From the NCBI RefSeq assembly GCF_000421565.1, contig NZ_ATXG01000007.1, forward strand, positions 1 to 64,000: DNA of 64,000 nucleotides. The letters run 5' to 3'. Shown piece after piece: positions 16,361 to 26,250 of this stretch. The stretch comes from Agromyces subbeticus DSM 16689 (GTDB lineage Bacteria > Actinomycetota > Actinomycetes > Actinomycetales > Microbacteriaceae). Position 1 is the stretch's first letter, and every line of letters starts with the position of its first letter. The notes below the pieces were generated by a model, which worked only from the letters and a program-made list of their open reading frames with translations, was not told where the DNA came from and did no database searches. The position numbers and the translations under genes were made by a program.

Positions 16361-17578
16361 ATGAGATCCCTCACAGCGCCCATTGCTCTCTCGATGGACG
16401 ACGGCACCGCTGCCGCCACTGCGTGGACGCTGTCTCCTCACGTGCTGCATCTCAACCACGGCTCGTTCGGCGCGGTGCCGAGAGTCGCCCAGCACCACCA
16501 GAACGTGCTTCGCGCGCAGATGGACAGCGATCCGGTCGGTTGGTTCGCCACCCTGGGTTCGCGGGTGAGCGCCGCTCGCGCCGACATCTCGCGCTTCGTC
16601 GGCACGGCACCCGGCAACACCGCGCTCGTGCCCAACGCGAGCGGCGGGGCGAGCGTCGTCTACAACAGCCTCGCCCTGCCGGCCGGCGCCGAGATCGTGG
16701 TCTCCGACCACGGCTACGGCGCCGTGACCATGGGAGCGGAGCGCGCCGCCCGCCGCTGCGGCGGCCGTGTCGTGACCGCGAGGGTGCCACTCGATGCGGA
16801 TGCCGCCGAGGCTCACGCCGCGGTGATGGCCGCGTGCGGCCCGGCCACCGCTCTCATCGTCATCGACCACATCACCTCGGCCACCGCGCGGTTCATGCCG
16901 GTGCGCGAGATCGCGGCATCCGCTCGCGAACGCGGCATCGTGACCCTCGTCGACGGAGCCCACGTGCTGGGTCTCTACCAGGAACCGATCGAGGACCTCG
17001 GCTGCGACGTCTGGATCGGCAACCTGCACAAGTTCGCCTGCGCACCACGGGGCACTGCGGTGCTCGTCGCCACCGGCGAACTGCGCGACGAGCTCTATCC
17101 GCTCATCGATTCCTGGGGATCACCCCATCGCTTTCCCGAGCGCTTCGACACTCAGGGCACGCTCGACGTCACGAGCTACCTCGCCGCGCCCACCTCGTTC
17201 GACTTCATCGCAGAGACGTGGGGCTGGCCGGCCGTGCGCGAGTACCTGACCGGGCTCGCCGACTACGCGGAGCGGCTCGTGGCCGACGCGTTCGGCGAGC
17301 TCACCGGCGAAGACCACCGAGTCGATGTCGGCCGGCCCGTCAACGGCATGCGTCTCGTGCGCCTGCCCACGGGCCTGGCCCGCAGCCACGCCGAGGCCGA
17401 CGCGCTGCGCGACCGGGTCGTGCGCGAGTGCGACGTCGAGGCGGCCTTCTCGAGCTTCGCCGGCATCGGGTACTTCCGTCTCTCGGCCCACGCCTACAAC
17501 ACGGCCCGAGACTTCGAAGCATTCGTGGAGCGGATGGTTCCGACTCTCCACGACTGGGCTCGCGACGCACGCCGCTAG
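16361..17578 (+). CDS. class V aminotransferase-fold PLP enzyme (isopenicillin N epimerase-like)
   Basis: The 405-residue protein begins its PLP fold with LHLNHGSFGAVP, the N-terminal signature of isopenicillin N epimerase-like enzymes. LVDGAHVLG (about 203-211) holds the cofactor-binding Asp and His, and NLHKFACAPRG (about 224-234) holds the Schiff-base Lys. These enzymes act on amino acids or amino compounds by epimerisation, transamination or lyase chemistry; the reaction here is not determined. It is the first gene of an operon with a sugar-type ABC importer and lies divergent to the GntR regulator. It probably acts on the imported compound. The start ATG at 16361 has AAGGATG about 11 nt upstream; ATG at 16394 is an alternative. 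Confidence 0.85.
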   Translation: MRSLTAPIALSMDDGTAAATAWTLSPHVLHLNHGSFGAVPRVAQHHQNVLRAQMDSDPVGWFATLGSRVSAARADISRFVGTAPGNTALVPNASGGASVVYNSLALPAGAEIVVSDHGYGAVTMGAERAARRCGGRVVTARVPLDADAAEAHAAVMAACGPATALIVIDHITSATARFMPVREIAASARERGIVTLVDGAHVLGLYQEPIEDLGCDVWIGNLHKFACAPRGTAVLVATGELRDELYPLIDSWGSPHRFPERFDTQGTLDVTSYLAAPTSFDFIAETWGWPAVREYLTGLADYAERLVADAFGELTGEDHRVDVGRPVNGMRLVRLPTGLARSHAEADALRDRVVRECDVEAAFSSFAGIGYFRLSAHAYNTARDFEAFVERMVPTLHDWARDARR

Positions 17579-17620
17579 CCGCGCCATCCCCCAATGGAAC
17601 ACCTACCGAATAGAGGAATC

Positions 17621-18919
17621 ATGATCAAGAGGAAGGTACTCGCAGGCATCGGCCTCGGTATGACCGCGGCCCTCGCCCTCAGCGGATGCTCCGGCTCCCC
17701 CGAGGCCGAAGGCGCGGTCACCCTGCAGATGGTCGAAAGCCTGACGAACCCCGCCCGAACGGCACTGCTCGAAGAACTCATCGCCGAGTTCGAAGCCGAG
17801 AACGCCGACATCACCGTCGAACTCGTGTCACCGCCGACCGATCAGGCCGACCAGAAGATCCAGCAGATGCTGCAGGCCGGATCGGGCGTCGACGTGCTCG
17901 AGGTGCGCGACCTGACCGTCGGGCCGTTCTCGACCAATGGCTGGCTCGACGACATGACCGAGGAGTTCGACGGCTGGGCCGGCTGGGACGACCTGACCGA
18001 CAACGCCAAGAAGGTCGCGACCGCCACGGGCGAGACGTACTTCATCCCCTACGGCTTCTACGGCATCAGCCTCTTCTACCGCACCGACTTCGTCGAGCAG
18101 GCCGGATTCGACGGCCCGCCGGAAGACTGGGAGGAACTGCTCGAGCAGGCCGAGGCGATCCAGGACCCGGATGCCAACACGTTCGGCTACGCCTTCCGGG
18201 GCGGCAAGAACGGCTACACCAACGCGGTGCTCGCGATCTCGGCCTACGTCGCCGACGACATCGACGTGACCAACGCGTACAAGCTCACCAACGGCGACTC
18301 CATCTTCTCGGCGCCCGAGGCGCAGGACGCGCTCGAGGTCTACTTCTCGCTCTTCGAGAAGGCCTCGCCGCCGTCGTCCGTCGCGTGGGGCTACCCCGAG
18401 ATGGTCGAGGGATTCACGAACGGCTCGACCGGGTTCCTGCTGCAGGACCCCGAGGTGATCGCCGCCGTGCAGCAGTCCGAAGCCGTCAGCGAAGAACAGT
18501 GGAACACTGCGCCCATGCTGAAGGGCCCGAGCGGCAAGGCCATCCAGCCGCTCGCCACCGCCGGCTGGGGCATCGCCGAGGCGAGCGAGCACAAGGAGGA
18601 GGCGGCGAAGCTCATCCAGTTCCTCTCGGAGGGCGATGCGTCCATCGCGTTCACCGAGGGCAACAGCCTCATCCCGATCCTGAACGGCGCCGCCGACGCG
18701 GAGTTCTACAAGACGGGTGCCTGGGAGAGCTACCTCGCCATGAACGAGAACCCCGACGCCTACATCACCGCCGAGCAGCCTCGCGGGGCGGCATGGTGGA
18801 CCGAATGGGGAGAGAAGGCCGATGCCGAGGTGCAGCAGGTGCTGATCGGCCAGCTCACTCCCGAGGAACTTCTCGCCAGTTGGGATGCCTACTGGACCGA
18901 GAAGTGGGCCAGCGAGTAG
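17621..18919 (+). CDS. extracellular solute-binding lipoprotein of a sugar-type ABC importer
   Basis: The 432-residue protein has a lipoprotein signal, MIKRKVLAGIGLGMTAALAL, and lipobox LSGC (Cys about 24). The mature part resembles cluster B / family 1 solute-binding proteins: NPARTALLEELIAEFEAEN near the N terminus, QMLQAGSGVDVLEV, a FIPYGFYGISLFYRTD hinge strand and GWGIAEASEHKEEAAKLIQFL near the C terminus. The start at 17621 follows AGAGGAATC; an upstream in-frame ATG at 17594 has no ribosome site. It lies 42 bp after the PLP enzyme and directly before two permease genes. Confidence 0.9.
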   Translation: MIKRKVLAGIGLGMTAALALSGCSGSPEAEGAVTLQMVESLTNPARTALLEELIAEFEAENADITVELVSPPTDQADQKIQQMLQAGSGVDVLEVRDLTVGPFSTNGWLDDMTEEFDGWAGWDDLTDNAKKVATATGETYFIPYGFYGISLFYRTDFVEQAGFDGPPEDWEELLEQAEAIQDPDANTFGYAFRGGKNGYTNAVLAISAYVADDIDVTNAYKLTNGDSIFSAPEAQDALEVYFSLFEKASPPSSVAWGYPEMVEGFTNGSTGFLLQDPEVIAAVQQSEAVSEEQWNTAPMLKGPSGKAIQPLATAGWGIAEASEHKEEAAKLIQFLSEGDASIAFTEGNSLIPILNGAADAEFYKTGAWESYLAMNENPDAYITAEQPRGAAWWTEWGEKADAEVQQVLIGQLTPEELLASWDAYWTEKWASE

Positions 18920-18926
18920 GAATCGG

Positions 18927-19892
18927 ATGTCTCGTCAGCAGACGACCCTGAAGGAGCGCCCGTCCACCCGGGCGGGCGCTCCGGCGGCACCCCGTGCACG
19001 CCGCCGTCAATTCACGACGCGACGCGGATTCGTGATCCTGGCCTTCATGCTGCCCGCCGCGGTCTTCGTCGGTGTCTTCACCTACTACCCGATGATCGCC
19101 GGCAGCCAGATGGCCTTCCGCAACTGGAACCTCACGAACCTCACCGACACGTCGTGGATCGGCCTCGGCAACTTCGAGAAGATCCTCGCCGACCCGAGCT
19201 TCGGCACGATCCTCGGCAACACCGTGCTCTGGGTGGTCGCCTCGATCGTGCCGCAGTTCGTCATCGGATTCGCCATCGCCCTGTGGCTGCGCCGCCGCTT
19301 CCGCTTCCGCGGCCTGTACCAGGCGCTCATCTTCTTCCCGTGGGCGATCTCGGGCTTCCTCATCGGCATCCTCTTCCGCTGGATGTTCAACGGCGAGTTC
19401 GGCGTGATCAACGATGTGCTGAAGAAACTCGGCCTCATCGAGACCGGCATCCCGTGGCTCGCCGAGCCGAGCTCCGCGATGTTCGCGGTGATCGTCGCGA
19501 ACGTCTGGTACGGCGTGACGTTCTTCGCGATCATGATCCTCGCGGCGCTGCAGTCGGTGCCCGACGAGCTGTACGAGGCCGGCGCGCTCGACGGTGCGAG
19601 CAAGGCGCGCATGCTGTTCCAGATCACGATTCCGACGATCAGCACGACCCTCGCGCTCACGGTGCTGCTGCGCATCATCTGGATCTTCAACTTCCCCGAC
19701 ATCATCTGGGCGATGACGGGTGGCGGCCCGGCCAACCAGACCCACATCATCACCACGTGGATGATCAACATCACCCAGCGCGGCGACTACGGCATGGCCT
19801 CGGCGCTCGGACTGCTCGTCGTGGCGATCCTGCTCATCTTCTCGGCGTTCTATCTGATGGCGCTGCGCGGCAAGAAGGAGGTCACCGCATGA
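18927..19892 (+). CDS. ABC importer permease, MalF/UgpA type
   Basis: A 321-residue membrane protein with six hydrophobic segments after a basic N terminus. The EAA loop at about 214-233 reads YEAGALDGASKARMLFQITI, the coupling helix that docks onto the ATPase. ATG at 18927 follows TAGGAATCGG; an upstream ATG inside the preceding gene was rejected. It overlaps the next permease by the ATGA signal, so the two are translationally coupled. Confidence 0.92.
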   Translation: MSRQQTTLKERPSTRAGAPAAPRARRRQFTTRRGFVILAFMLPAAVFVGVFTYYPMIAGSQMAFRNWNLTNLTDTSWIGLGNFEKILADPSFGTILGNTVLWVVASIVPQFVIGFAIALWLRRRFRFRGLYQALIFFPWAISGFLIGILFRWMFNGEFGVINDVLKKLGLIETGIPWLAEPSSAMFAVIVANVWYGVTFFAIMILAALQSVPDELYEAGALDGASKARMLFQITIPTISTTLALTVLLRIIWIFNFPDIIWAMTGGGPANQTHIITTWMINITQRGDYGMASALGLLVVAILLIFSAFYLMALRGKKEVTA

Positions 19893-20725
19893 TCAACGTC
19901 GAGTCGATGCCGGCGCGCATCACCCGCATCGCGTTCCTCGCGATCTGGCTGCTGCTGACCCTGTTCCCCCTCTACTGGATCGTGATCACGTCGTTCAAGA
20001 CGCCGGGGGCCATCTTCAGCTTCCCGCTGACGTACTGGCCTGAGGAGTTCACGCTCGCCAACTACATCTCGCTGTTCGAGAAGGCCGACTTCGGCGTCTA
20101 CGTGCTGAACAGCTTCATCGTGGCGACCGGCGCCTCGACCGTTGCGACGCTCATCTCGCTGCTCTCGGCCTACGTGCTCGCGCGGTTCGAGTTCCGCAGT
20201 CGCACGGCAATCCTGATGGCGTTCCTCGTGACGCAGATGATTCCCGCGTTCATCGCCCTCGGACCGCTCTACCTGCTCATGGTGCAGCTGAAGCTCGTCG
20301 ACGACCGGTTCGGGCTTCTGCTCGTCTACATCGCGGTGTGCATCCCGTTCTGCACGATCATGCTCCGCGGGTTCTTCGCGAACGTGCCCGACGCGCTCGA
20401 GGAGGCGGCCATGATCGACGGCTGCTCCCGCATCGGCGCACTGTTCCGGGTCATCGTGCCGGTCATGAAGCCGGGCATCGTGGCGGCATTCATCTTCAAC
20501 TTCGTCAACTGCTGGAACGAGCTGTTCCTGTCGGTGACGCTCATGAACAAAGACGAGAACAAGACCATCCCGACCGCTCTCAACGGCTTCATCTCGAGCT
20601 TCAACATCGACTGGGCATCGATGTCGGCAGCGGCCGTGCTCACGATCCTGCCGACGATGATCCTGTTCGCCTTCGCGAGCCGCTACATCGTGCAGGGCCT
20701 CACGGCCGGCGCCGTCAAGGGGTAG
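19889..20725 (+). CDS. ABC importer permease, MalG/UgpE type
   Basis: A 278-residue permease with six transmembrane segments and the EAA loop LEEAAMIDGCSRIGALFRVI at about 170-189. The ATG overlaps the previous stop by 4 nt. No ATPase gene follows; the stop is 21 bp from the convergent ispG stop. As in many actinobacteria, a shared ATPase of the MsiK kind encoded elsewhere would be needed. Confidence 0.92.
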   Translation: MINVESMPARITRIAFLAIWLLLTLFPLYWIVITSFKTPGAIFSFPLTYWPEEFTLANYISLFEKADFGVYVLNSFIVATGASTVATLISLLSAYVLARFEFRSRTAILMAFLVTQMIPAFIALGPLYLLMVQLKLVDDRFGLLLVYIAVCIPFCTIMLRGFFANVPDALEEAAMIDGCSRIGALFRVIVPVMKPGIVAAFIFNFVNCWNELFLSVTLMNKDENKTIPTALNGFISSFNIDWASMSAAAVLTILPTMILFAFASRYIVQGLTAGAVKG

Positions 20726-20739
20726 TTCGTCGGCGCCGG
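20706..20739. terminator. stem-loop at the permease/ispG convergence
   Basis: CCGGCGCCG (20706-20714) and CGGCGCCGG (20731-20739) are perfect 9-bp arms around 16 nt that include the permease stop codon. It is the only stem-loop between the convergent genes. Confidence 0.5.
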
Positions 20740-20746
20740 TCGCTCG

Positions 20747-21898
<1,152 letters not shown>

Positions 21899-21904
21899 GG
21901 GTCG

Positions 21905-21910
21905 AGTCTA
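21905..21910 (-). promoter_or_regulatory. -10 of a leaderless promoter (ispG)
   Basis: TAGACT on the minus strand ends 6 nt before the GTG start at 21898. Confidence 0.6.
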
Positions 21911-21964
21911 CTTCTGCGGCGGTGGGTATCGGCTGCGAAGCGGATGCCGCGGCCCGGCGTATCG

Positions 21965-22678
21965 CTACGCGCAGCCGTCCGCGATCATCACGGGTGCCCC
22001 GAGCCATTTCACCGTCGCTCCATCGTCCGATGGAGTGGCGACGACGGTCGCCGTCTCGGGCTGACCGTCTGGCCGCGCGAAATCGACTGTCTCGATCGGA
22101 GTGCCAACACACGTCCAGAGATCCGCATCGAATACCGGGTCACCCGAGAGGGAGGACCATGAATCGGTCGCATGGAAGCCCTGTTCGCTGGACAGAGCAA
22201 GGCCCCTCGCACTTGGGCCGTCGAGGTAGATGGCGAATCTCGGCCAGACGTAGTCGAGTGCGTTACCGTCACGCCGCTCCTCATCGTAGAAGCGCTCGTC
22301 GAGAACGAATTCATCCCAGTTGTGAAAGACGCCGGGCGGCGTGTGATTCGTGCCTCGGTAAGGCTCTGCCACCGGCGGTGCATCGAACAGATCCGTCAGG
22401 ACGGCGATCGCGTCAGCAGGGGTCGACATGTAGTCGAGCGCGATGACGACCGTTCCGTCGTCGTCCCTGAGTTCGAGCATCTGCGGACGAACGACCATGG
22501 CGGTGACGGCTGCCAGCGGGTCTGCCTCGGGTGTCGGGCTCGGGGTCGGGGTCGCAGTCCCGATCGGCGAGGGCGACGGGGTCTGCGCGAGCGAAGCCGG
22601 CGGCCCGAAACACCCGCTCAACGCCGCCGTCACCGCAAGCGCCAGTGCCGTGAGACTCCATCGTGCCCCGGTTCTCAT
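21965..22678 (-). CDS. lipoprotein, second of a tandem paralogous pair
   Basis: A 237-residue predicted lipoprotein with signal WSLTALALAVTAALSGC and a Thr/Pro/Ser-rich linker after the lipid Cys. The conserved segment ADPLAAVTAMVVRPQMLELRD, then VIALDYMSTPADAIAVLTDLF, aligns with the upstream gene, and both proteins end in DGCA. No known domain is recognised. ATG at 22678 overlaps the stop of the upstream paralogue (ATGA), so the two are translated together. It may be an exported ligand-binding or cell-wall protein; function unknown. Confidence 0.75.
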   Translation of the reverse strand: MRTGARWSLTALALAVTAALSGCFGPPASLAQTPSPSPIGTATPTPSPTPEADPLAAVTAMVVRPQMLELRDDDGTVVIALDYMSTPADAIAVLTDLFDAPPVAEPYRGTNHTPPGVFHNWDEFVLDERFYDEERRDGNALDYVWPRFAIYLDGPSARGLALSSEQGFHATDSWSSLSGDPVFDADLWTCVGTPIETVDFARPDGQPETATVVATPSDDGATVKWLGAPVMIADGCA

Positions 22679-23397
22679 GCGCAGCCGTCGCGATGCATCA
22701 CGCGCGGTGCCTCGACCCGCGCGATGATCGTCCCGTCGTCGGATGCCCGGAACTCGACCGAGCTCCGGGAATCCTCCACGGTGCCGTCGGAGTACGTCCT
22801 CGGCAGGACGACGACCTCGCCGTACCGTTCGTTGCACAAGCCGTTCGTATTCGCGTCGGCGGATGCCGCGAAGTCCGCCCAAGGCTCTTCGGCGACATGG
22901 CCGGAACTCGTTTCGAGCCGGACATCACCGGATGCCGCCGCCGTGAAGGCGACCCTGAAATCGGGATACCAGGGACCCTGCTCCGCTTCGGGTATCGGCC
23001 CGTCATACTTCGGCTCCCTGAGTTCGAAGCTGGCCCACCGATGAATCGTACTCGGCGGCTCGTTGCTCGAACCCGCATCCGCTTCGACCGTCGGCGGCGC
23101 GCCGAACACCGTCGTCAGGATGGCGACCGCCGCGGCCGTGTCCGAGAGATAGTCGAGTGACTGCACGACGGACCCGTTCGCGTCTTTCAATTCGATCGCC
23201 AGTGGGCGCGCGACGAGCGTGGTCACGGCGTCGAGCGGCTCCGGAGCGGCCGCCGGGGTCGAGCTCGCCGGGTCGCTCGGAACCGTCGACGGCGAAGTGG
23301 AATCGGGATCGGCAGCGCACCCGGTGAGCAAGCTCGCCGCGAGCACGAATGATCCGATGGCTGTGGTCAGGGCGCGCCCGCCGATGAAGTGCTTCAT
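22675..23397 (-). CDS. lipoprotein, first of a tandem paralogous pair
   Basis: A 240-residue lipoprotein with signal TTAIGSFVLAASLLTGC (lipid Cys about 27) followed by a Ser/Thr/Pro-rich linker. The globular part, from PEPLDAVTTLVARPLAIELKD, is paralogous to the downstream gene. The start at 23397 follows GGAGG by about 5 nt. The divergence between copies (roughly 40% in the shared segment by eye) means an old duplication. No family recognised. Confidence 0.75.
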   Translation of the reverse strand: MKHFIGGRALTTAIGSFVLAASLLTGCAADPDSTSPSTVPSDPASSTPAAAPEPLDAVTTLVARPLAIELKDANGSVVQSLDYLSDTAAAVAILTTVFGAPPTVEADAGSSNEPPSTIHRWASFELREPKYDGPIPEAEQGPWYPDFRVAFTAAASGDVRLETSSGHVAEEPWADFAASADANTNGLCNERYGEVVVLPRTYSDGTVEDSRSSVEFRASDDGTIIARVEAPRVMHRDGCA

Positions 23398-23426
23398 GGT
23401 CCTCCGCTTCGATTCTCGACAAGTAT

Positions 23427-23460
23427 CGGGCACGGTGCGCGGTCCGAGCCTCAGTGCCCG
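23427..23460. terminator. short stem-loop downstream of scoB
   Basis: CGGGCAC (23427-23433) and GTGCCCG (23454-23460) pair around 20 nt between the scoB stop and the lipoprotein pair, so it probably ends the scoAB transcript. Confidence 0.4.
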
Positions 23461-23497
23461 CCCTGATGCGAGTGGCGGCGAGTTCGCGGGGTTCCGT

Positions 23498-24130
23498 TCA
23501 GCCCGTGATGAGCGGCGGTTCGGTCGCCGCGACCACCTCGTCGACGGTCACGCCCGGGGCGCACTCGACGAGGCGCAGGCCCCCGGGTGTCACGTCGATG
23601 ACCGCGAGGTCGGTGATGATGCGATCGACGACGCCCTTGCCGGTGAGAGGCAGCGAGCACTCGTTCACGATCTTCGGGGAGCCGTCTTTCGCGACGTGCT
23701 CCATGAGCACGATCTTGCGGCGAGCGCCGTGCACGAGATCCATCGCTCCGCCGGGACCCTTGACCATCTTGCCGGGGATCATCCAGTTGGCGAGGTCACC
23801 GGTCGCCGACACCTGCATGGCGCCGAGGATGGCGGCGTCGATCTTGCCGCCGCGGATCATGCCGAAGCTCGCCGCAGAGTCGAAGTACGCCGCCCCCGGC
23901 AGCACCGTCACGGTCTCTTTGCCGGCGTTGATGAGGTCGGGGTCGACGTCGGCCTCGGTGGGGTACGGCCCGACCCCGAGGATGCCGTTCTCGGACTGCA
24001 GCAGGATGGTGACGCCCTCGGGCACGTAGTTGGGCACGAGCGTCGGCAGCCCGATGCCGAGGTTCACGTACGAACCGTCGGCGAGTTCGCGGGCGGCCCG
24101 GGCGGCCATCTCGAAGCGGGTCAGCGCCAT
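23498..24130 (-). CDS. scoB: 3-oxoacid CoA-transferase, subunit B
   Basis: With subunit A it moves CoA from succinyl-CoA (or a similar donor) to a 3-oxoacid, activating acetoacetate or 3-oxoadipate. The 210-residue subunit has the family start [23 protein letters not shown] and the active-site Glu in [11 protein letters not shown] (about 47-57), which forms the glutamyl-CoA thioester. Only one base separates its ATG from the scoA stop, and GAGGGGAAC upstream serves as ribosome site. The neighbouring divergent thiolase suggests acetoacetate/3-oxoadipate degradation. Confidence 0.92.
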   Translation of the reverse strand: MALTRFEMAARAARELADGSYVNLGIGLPTLVPNYVPEGVTILLQSENGILGVGPYPTEADVDPDLINAGKETVTVLPGAAYFDSAASFGMIRGGKIDAAILGAMQVSATGDLANWMIPGKMVKGPGGAMDLVHGARRKIVLMEHVAKDGSPKIVNECSLPLTGKGVVDRIITDLAVIDVTPGGLRLVECAPGVTVDEVVAATEPPLITG

Positions 24131-24131
24131 C

Positions 24132-24905
24132 TCAGTTCCCCTCTCGCACGGTGCGCCGTTCGATGCGCTTCTCGATGTCACGGCCGACCACGACGATGCG
24201 GTCGACGTAGATGCCGGGCAGGTGCACGGCGTCGGGATCGATCTCGCCGGCCTCGACGATCTCCTCCACCTGCGCGATGCAGACTCGCCCCGCCATTGCG
24301 GCGAGCGGCGAGAAGTTGCGGGCGGACTTGTCGAAGACGAGGTTGCCGTAGCGGTCGCCCTTGAGCGCGTGCACGAGCGAGAAGTCGGTCGTGATGGCCT
24401 CTTCGAGCACGAAGTCGCGCGGTGCGCCGGCCACGTCGAAGGTCTGCACGGGCTTCACCGGGCTCGCGACGGCGATCGTTCCGTCGGGGTGGTACCTCCT
24501 CGGCAGGCCACCCTCGGCGACCTGGGTGCCGACGCCGGTCTGCGTGAAGAACGCGGCGATGCCGCTCCCGCCGGCCCGCAGCTTCTCGGCGAGAGTGCCC
24601 TGCGGCGTGAGCTCGAGTTCGAGCTCGCCCGAGAGGTACTGGCGCTCGAACTCCTTGTTCTCGCCCACGTACGACGACGTCATCTTCGCGATGCGCTGCT
24701 TCGCGAGCAGCACCCCGAGGCCCCAGTCGTCGACGCCGCAATTGTTCGAGACGACGGAGAGCCCATCGACGCCCGAATCGAGCAGGGCTTGGATCAGCAC
24801 CATCGGAATGCCGCAGAGCCCGAAGCCGCCGACGGCGAGGCTCGCCCCCGACGGGATGTCGGCCACCGCCTCCCGTGCTGTCGGAACGGTCTTGTCGATC
24901 GTCAT
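24132..24905 (-). CDS. scoA: 3-oxoacid CoA-transferase, subunit A
   Basis: The 257-residue subunit carries the CoA-binding glycine-rich motif [13 protein letters not shown] at about 22-34 and the segment [25 protein letters not shown] lies 7 nt before the ATG. It precedes scoB in a two-gene operon and is divergent from the thiolase gene across a 123-bp region holding an 8-bp inverted repeat that probably controls both. Whether the substrate is acetoacetate (Sco) or 3-oxoadipate (PcaI) cannot be decided from sequence alone. Confidence 0.92.
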   Translation of the reverse strand: MTIDKTVPTAREAVADIPSGASLAVGGFGLCGIPMVLIQALLDSGVDGLSVVSNNCGVDDWGLGVLLAKQRIAKMTSSYVGENKEFERQYLSGELELELTPQGTLAEKLRAGGSGIAAFFTQTGVGTQVAEGGLPRRYHPDGTIAVASPVKPVQTFDVAGAPRDFVLEEAITTDFSLVHALKGDRYGNLVFDKSARNFSPLAAMAGRVCIAQVEEIVEAGEIDPDAVHLPGIYVDRIVVVGRDIEKRIERRTVREGN

Positions 24906-24933
24906 GCCGCGACCTCCTCGTCACGATTCATCG

Positions 24934-24954
24934 ACCGAACCTCGTGGGTTCGGT
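24934..24954. promoter_or_regulatory. operator-like inverted repeat between scoA and the thiolase gene
   Basis: ACCGAACC (24934-24941) and GGTTCGGT (24947-24954) are perfect 8-bp arms with a 5-nt spacer, and an outer ATTCA/TGAAT pair extends the symmetry. It lies about 22 bp upstream of TAGAAT (24976-24981), a good -10 for the thiolase gene, so a bound repressor would block it. An IclR- or TetR-type regulator encoded elsewhere is likely. Confidence 0.55.
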
Positions 24955-24975
24955 GAATGTCTCCTAACTGAATCG

Positions 24976-24981
24976 TAGAAT
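24976..24981 (+). promoter_or_regulatory. -10 of the thiolase promoter
   Basis: TAGAAT lies 47 bp before the ATG, which has its own AAGGAG. The inverted repeat at 24934-24954 covers the -35 position. Confidence 0.45.
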
Positions 24982-25028
24982 GGTTCCAAGCACAACCCGT
25001 GCTCGCCCGACAAAGGAGTCACACGACC

Positions 25029-26213
25029 ATGAGCATCCCCGACGTCGTCATCATCGCCGGCGCACGCACCCCCTTCGCGCGCATCAACGGCAACCTCGCC
25101 GGCCAGACGGCGGTCGAGCTCGGCACCGCCGCGATCCGGGGAGCGCTCGAGAAGGCCGGGGTCTCCCCCGACGACGTCGACGCCGTGATCATGGGTCAGG
25201 TGCTGCAGGCCGGGTCGGGCCAGAACCCCGCCAAGCAGTCGGCCGTGGCAGCCGGCATCCCGTGGCGCGTTCCCGCCACCACCGTCAACAAGGTGTGCCT
25301 CTCGGGTCTGGTCGCGATCACGGATGCCGCGAGGCTCATCCGCCTCGGCGAAGCATCCGTCGTCGTGGCCGGCGGCCAGGAGTCGATGACGAACGCACCG
25401 CACCTGCTGCCCGGTTCACGTTCCGGCAAGGCCTACGGCCCTTGGGATCTGCTCGACCACGCCGCTCACGACGGCCTGACCGACGCCTTCGACCACGACT
25501 CGATGGGCGCGTCGACCGAGCGCTTCAACGCCCGCTACGACATCACGCGCGAGGCGCAAGACGAGATCGCGGCGGCATCCCACGTTCGTGCCGGCGCCGC
25601 GCAGGCCGACGGTGTCTTCGCCGACGAGATCGTGCCGATCGAGATCCCGCAGCGCAAGGGCGACCCGATCGTCGTCACCGAAGACCAGGGCGTGCGCCCC
25701 GACTCCACGCCCGAGGTGCTCGGTCGCCTGCGGCCGGCCTTCTCATCAGAGGGCTCGATCACCGCCGGCAACTCCTCACCGCTCTCCGACGGCGCAGCGG
25801 CGGTCGTCGTCGCGAGCCGCGAGTGGGCCGAGCTGCGCGGACTGCCCTGGCTCGCGATCGTCGGCGCCGCCGGCCAGGTCGCGGGCCCCGACAACTCGCT
25901 GCACGCGCAGCCCGCCAATGCGATCGCGGCGGCCCTCGCGAAGTCGGGGGGCACGACCGGCGAACTCGACCTCATCGAGATCAACGAGGCCTTCGCCGCC
26001 GTCTCGCTCGAGTCGACGCGGGAGCTCGGCGTCTCGGCCGACATCGTCAACGTGCACGGCGGAGCGATCGCGGTCGGCCACCCCATCGGCGCGTCGGGCG
26101 CCCGATTGGCACTGCACGCCGCGCTCGAGCTGTCTCGCCGTGGCAGCGGTCGTGCGGCCGTGGCCCTCTGCGGCGGTGGCGGCCAAGGAGAGGCGCTGCT
26201 CCTGTCGCGCTGA
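25029..26213 (+). CDS. acetyl-CoA C-acetyltransferase (thiolase)
   Basis: A 394-residue thiolase that splits or forms acetoacetyl-CoA or related 3-ketoacyl-CoA. The nucleophile is Cys90 in NKVCLSGL. The C-terminal active-site residues are His351 in [10 protein letters not shown] and Cys381 in [12 protein letters not shown] at 25029 has AAGGAG about 10 nt upstream; an earlier in-frame start was rejected for lack of one. It is divergent from scoA-scoB and probably co-regulated with it, completing acetoacetate or 3-oxoadipyl-CoA breakdown to acetyl-CoA. Confidence 0.93.
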   Translation: MSIPDVVIIAGARTPFARINGNLAGQTAVELGTAAIRGALEKAGVSPDDVDAVIMGQVLQAGSGQNPAKQSAVAAGIPWRVPATTVNKVCLSGLVAITDAARLIRLGEASVVVAGGQESMTNAPHLLPGSRSGKAYGPWDLLDHAAHDGLTDAFDHDSMGASTERFNARYDITREAQDEIAAASHVRAGAAQADGVFADEIVPIEIPQRKGDPIVVTEDQGVRPDSTPEVLGRLRPAFSSEGSITAGNSSPLSDGAAAVVVASREWAELRGLPWLAIVGAAGQVAGPDNSLHAQPANAIAAALAKSGGTTGELDLIEINEAFAAVSLESTRELGVSADIVNVHGGAIAVGHPIGASGARLALHAALELSRRGSGRAAVALCGGGGQGEALLLSR

Positions 26214-26215
26214 GC

Positions 26216-26245
26216 CATCGTCGCCGCGGCATCCGTGCGACGATG
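26216..26245. terminator. stem-loop between the thiolase gene and the LtrA-like gene
   Basis: CATCGTCGC (26216-26224) and GCGACGATG (26237-26245) pair perfectly around a 12-nt loop. It starts 3 bp after the thiolase stop and ends 5 bp before the next ATG, so it also covers the only promoter-like sequence for that gene (GACGAT, 26239-26244). Confidence 0.5.
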
Positions 26246-26250
26246 TCGGC

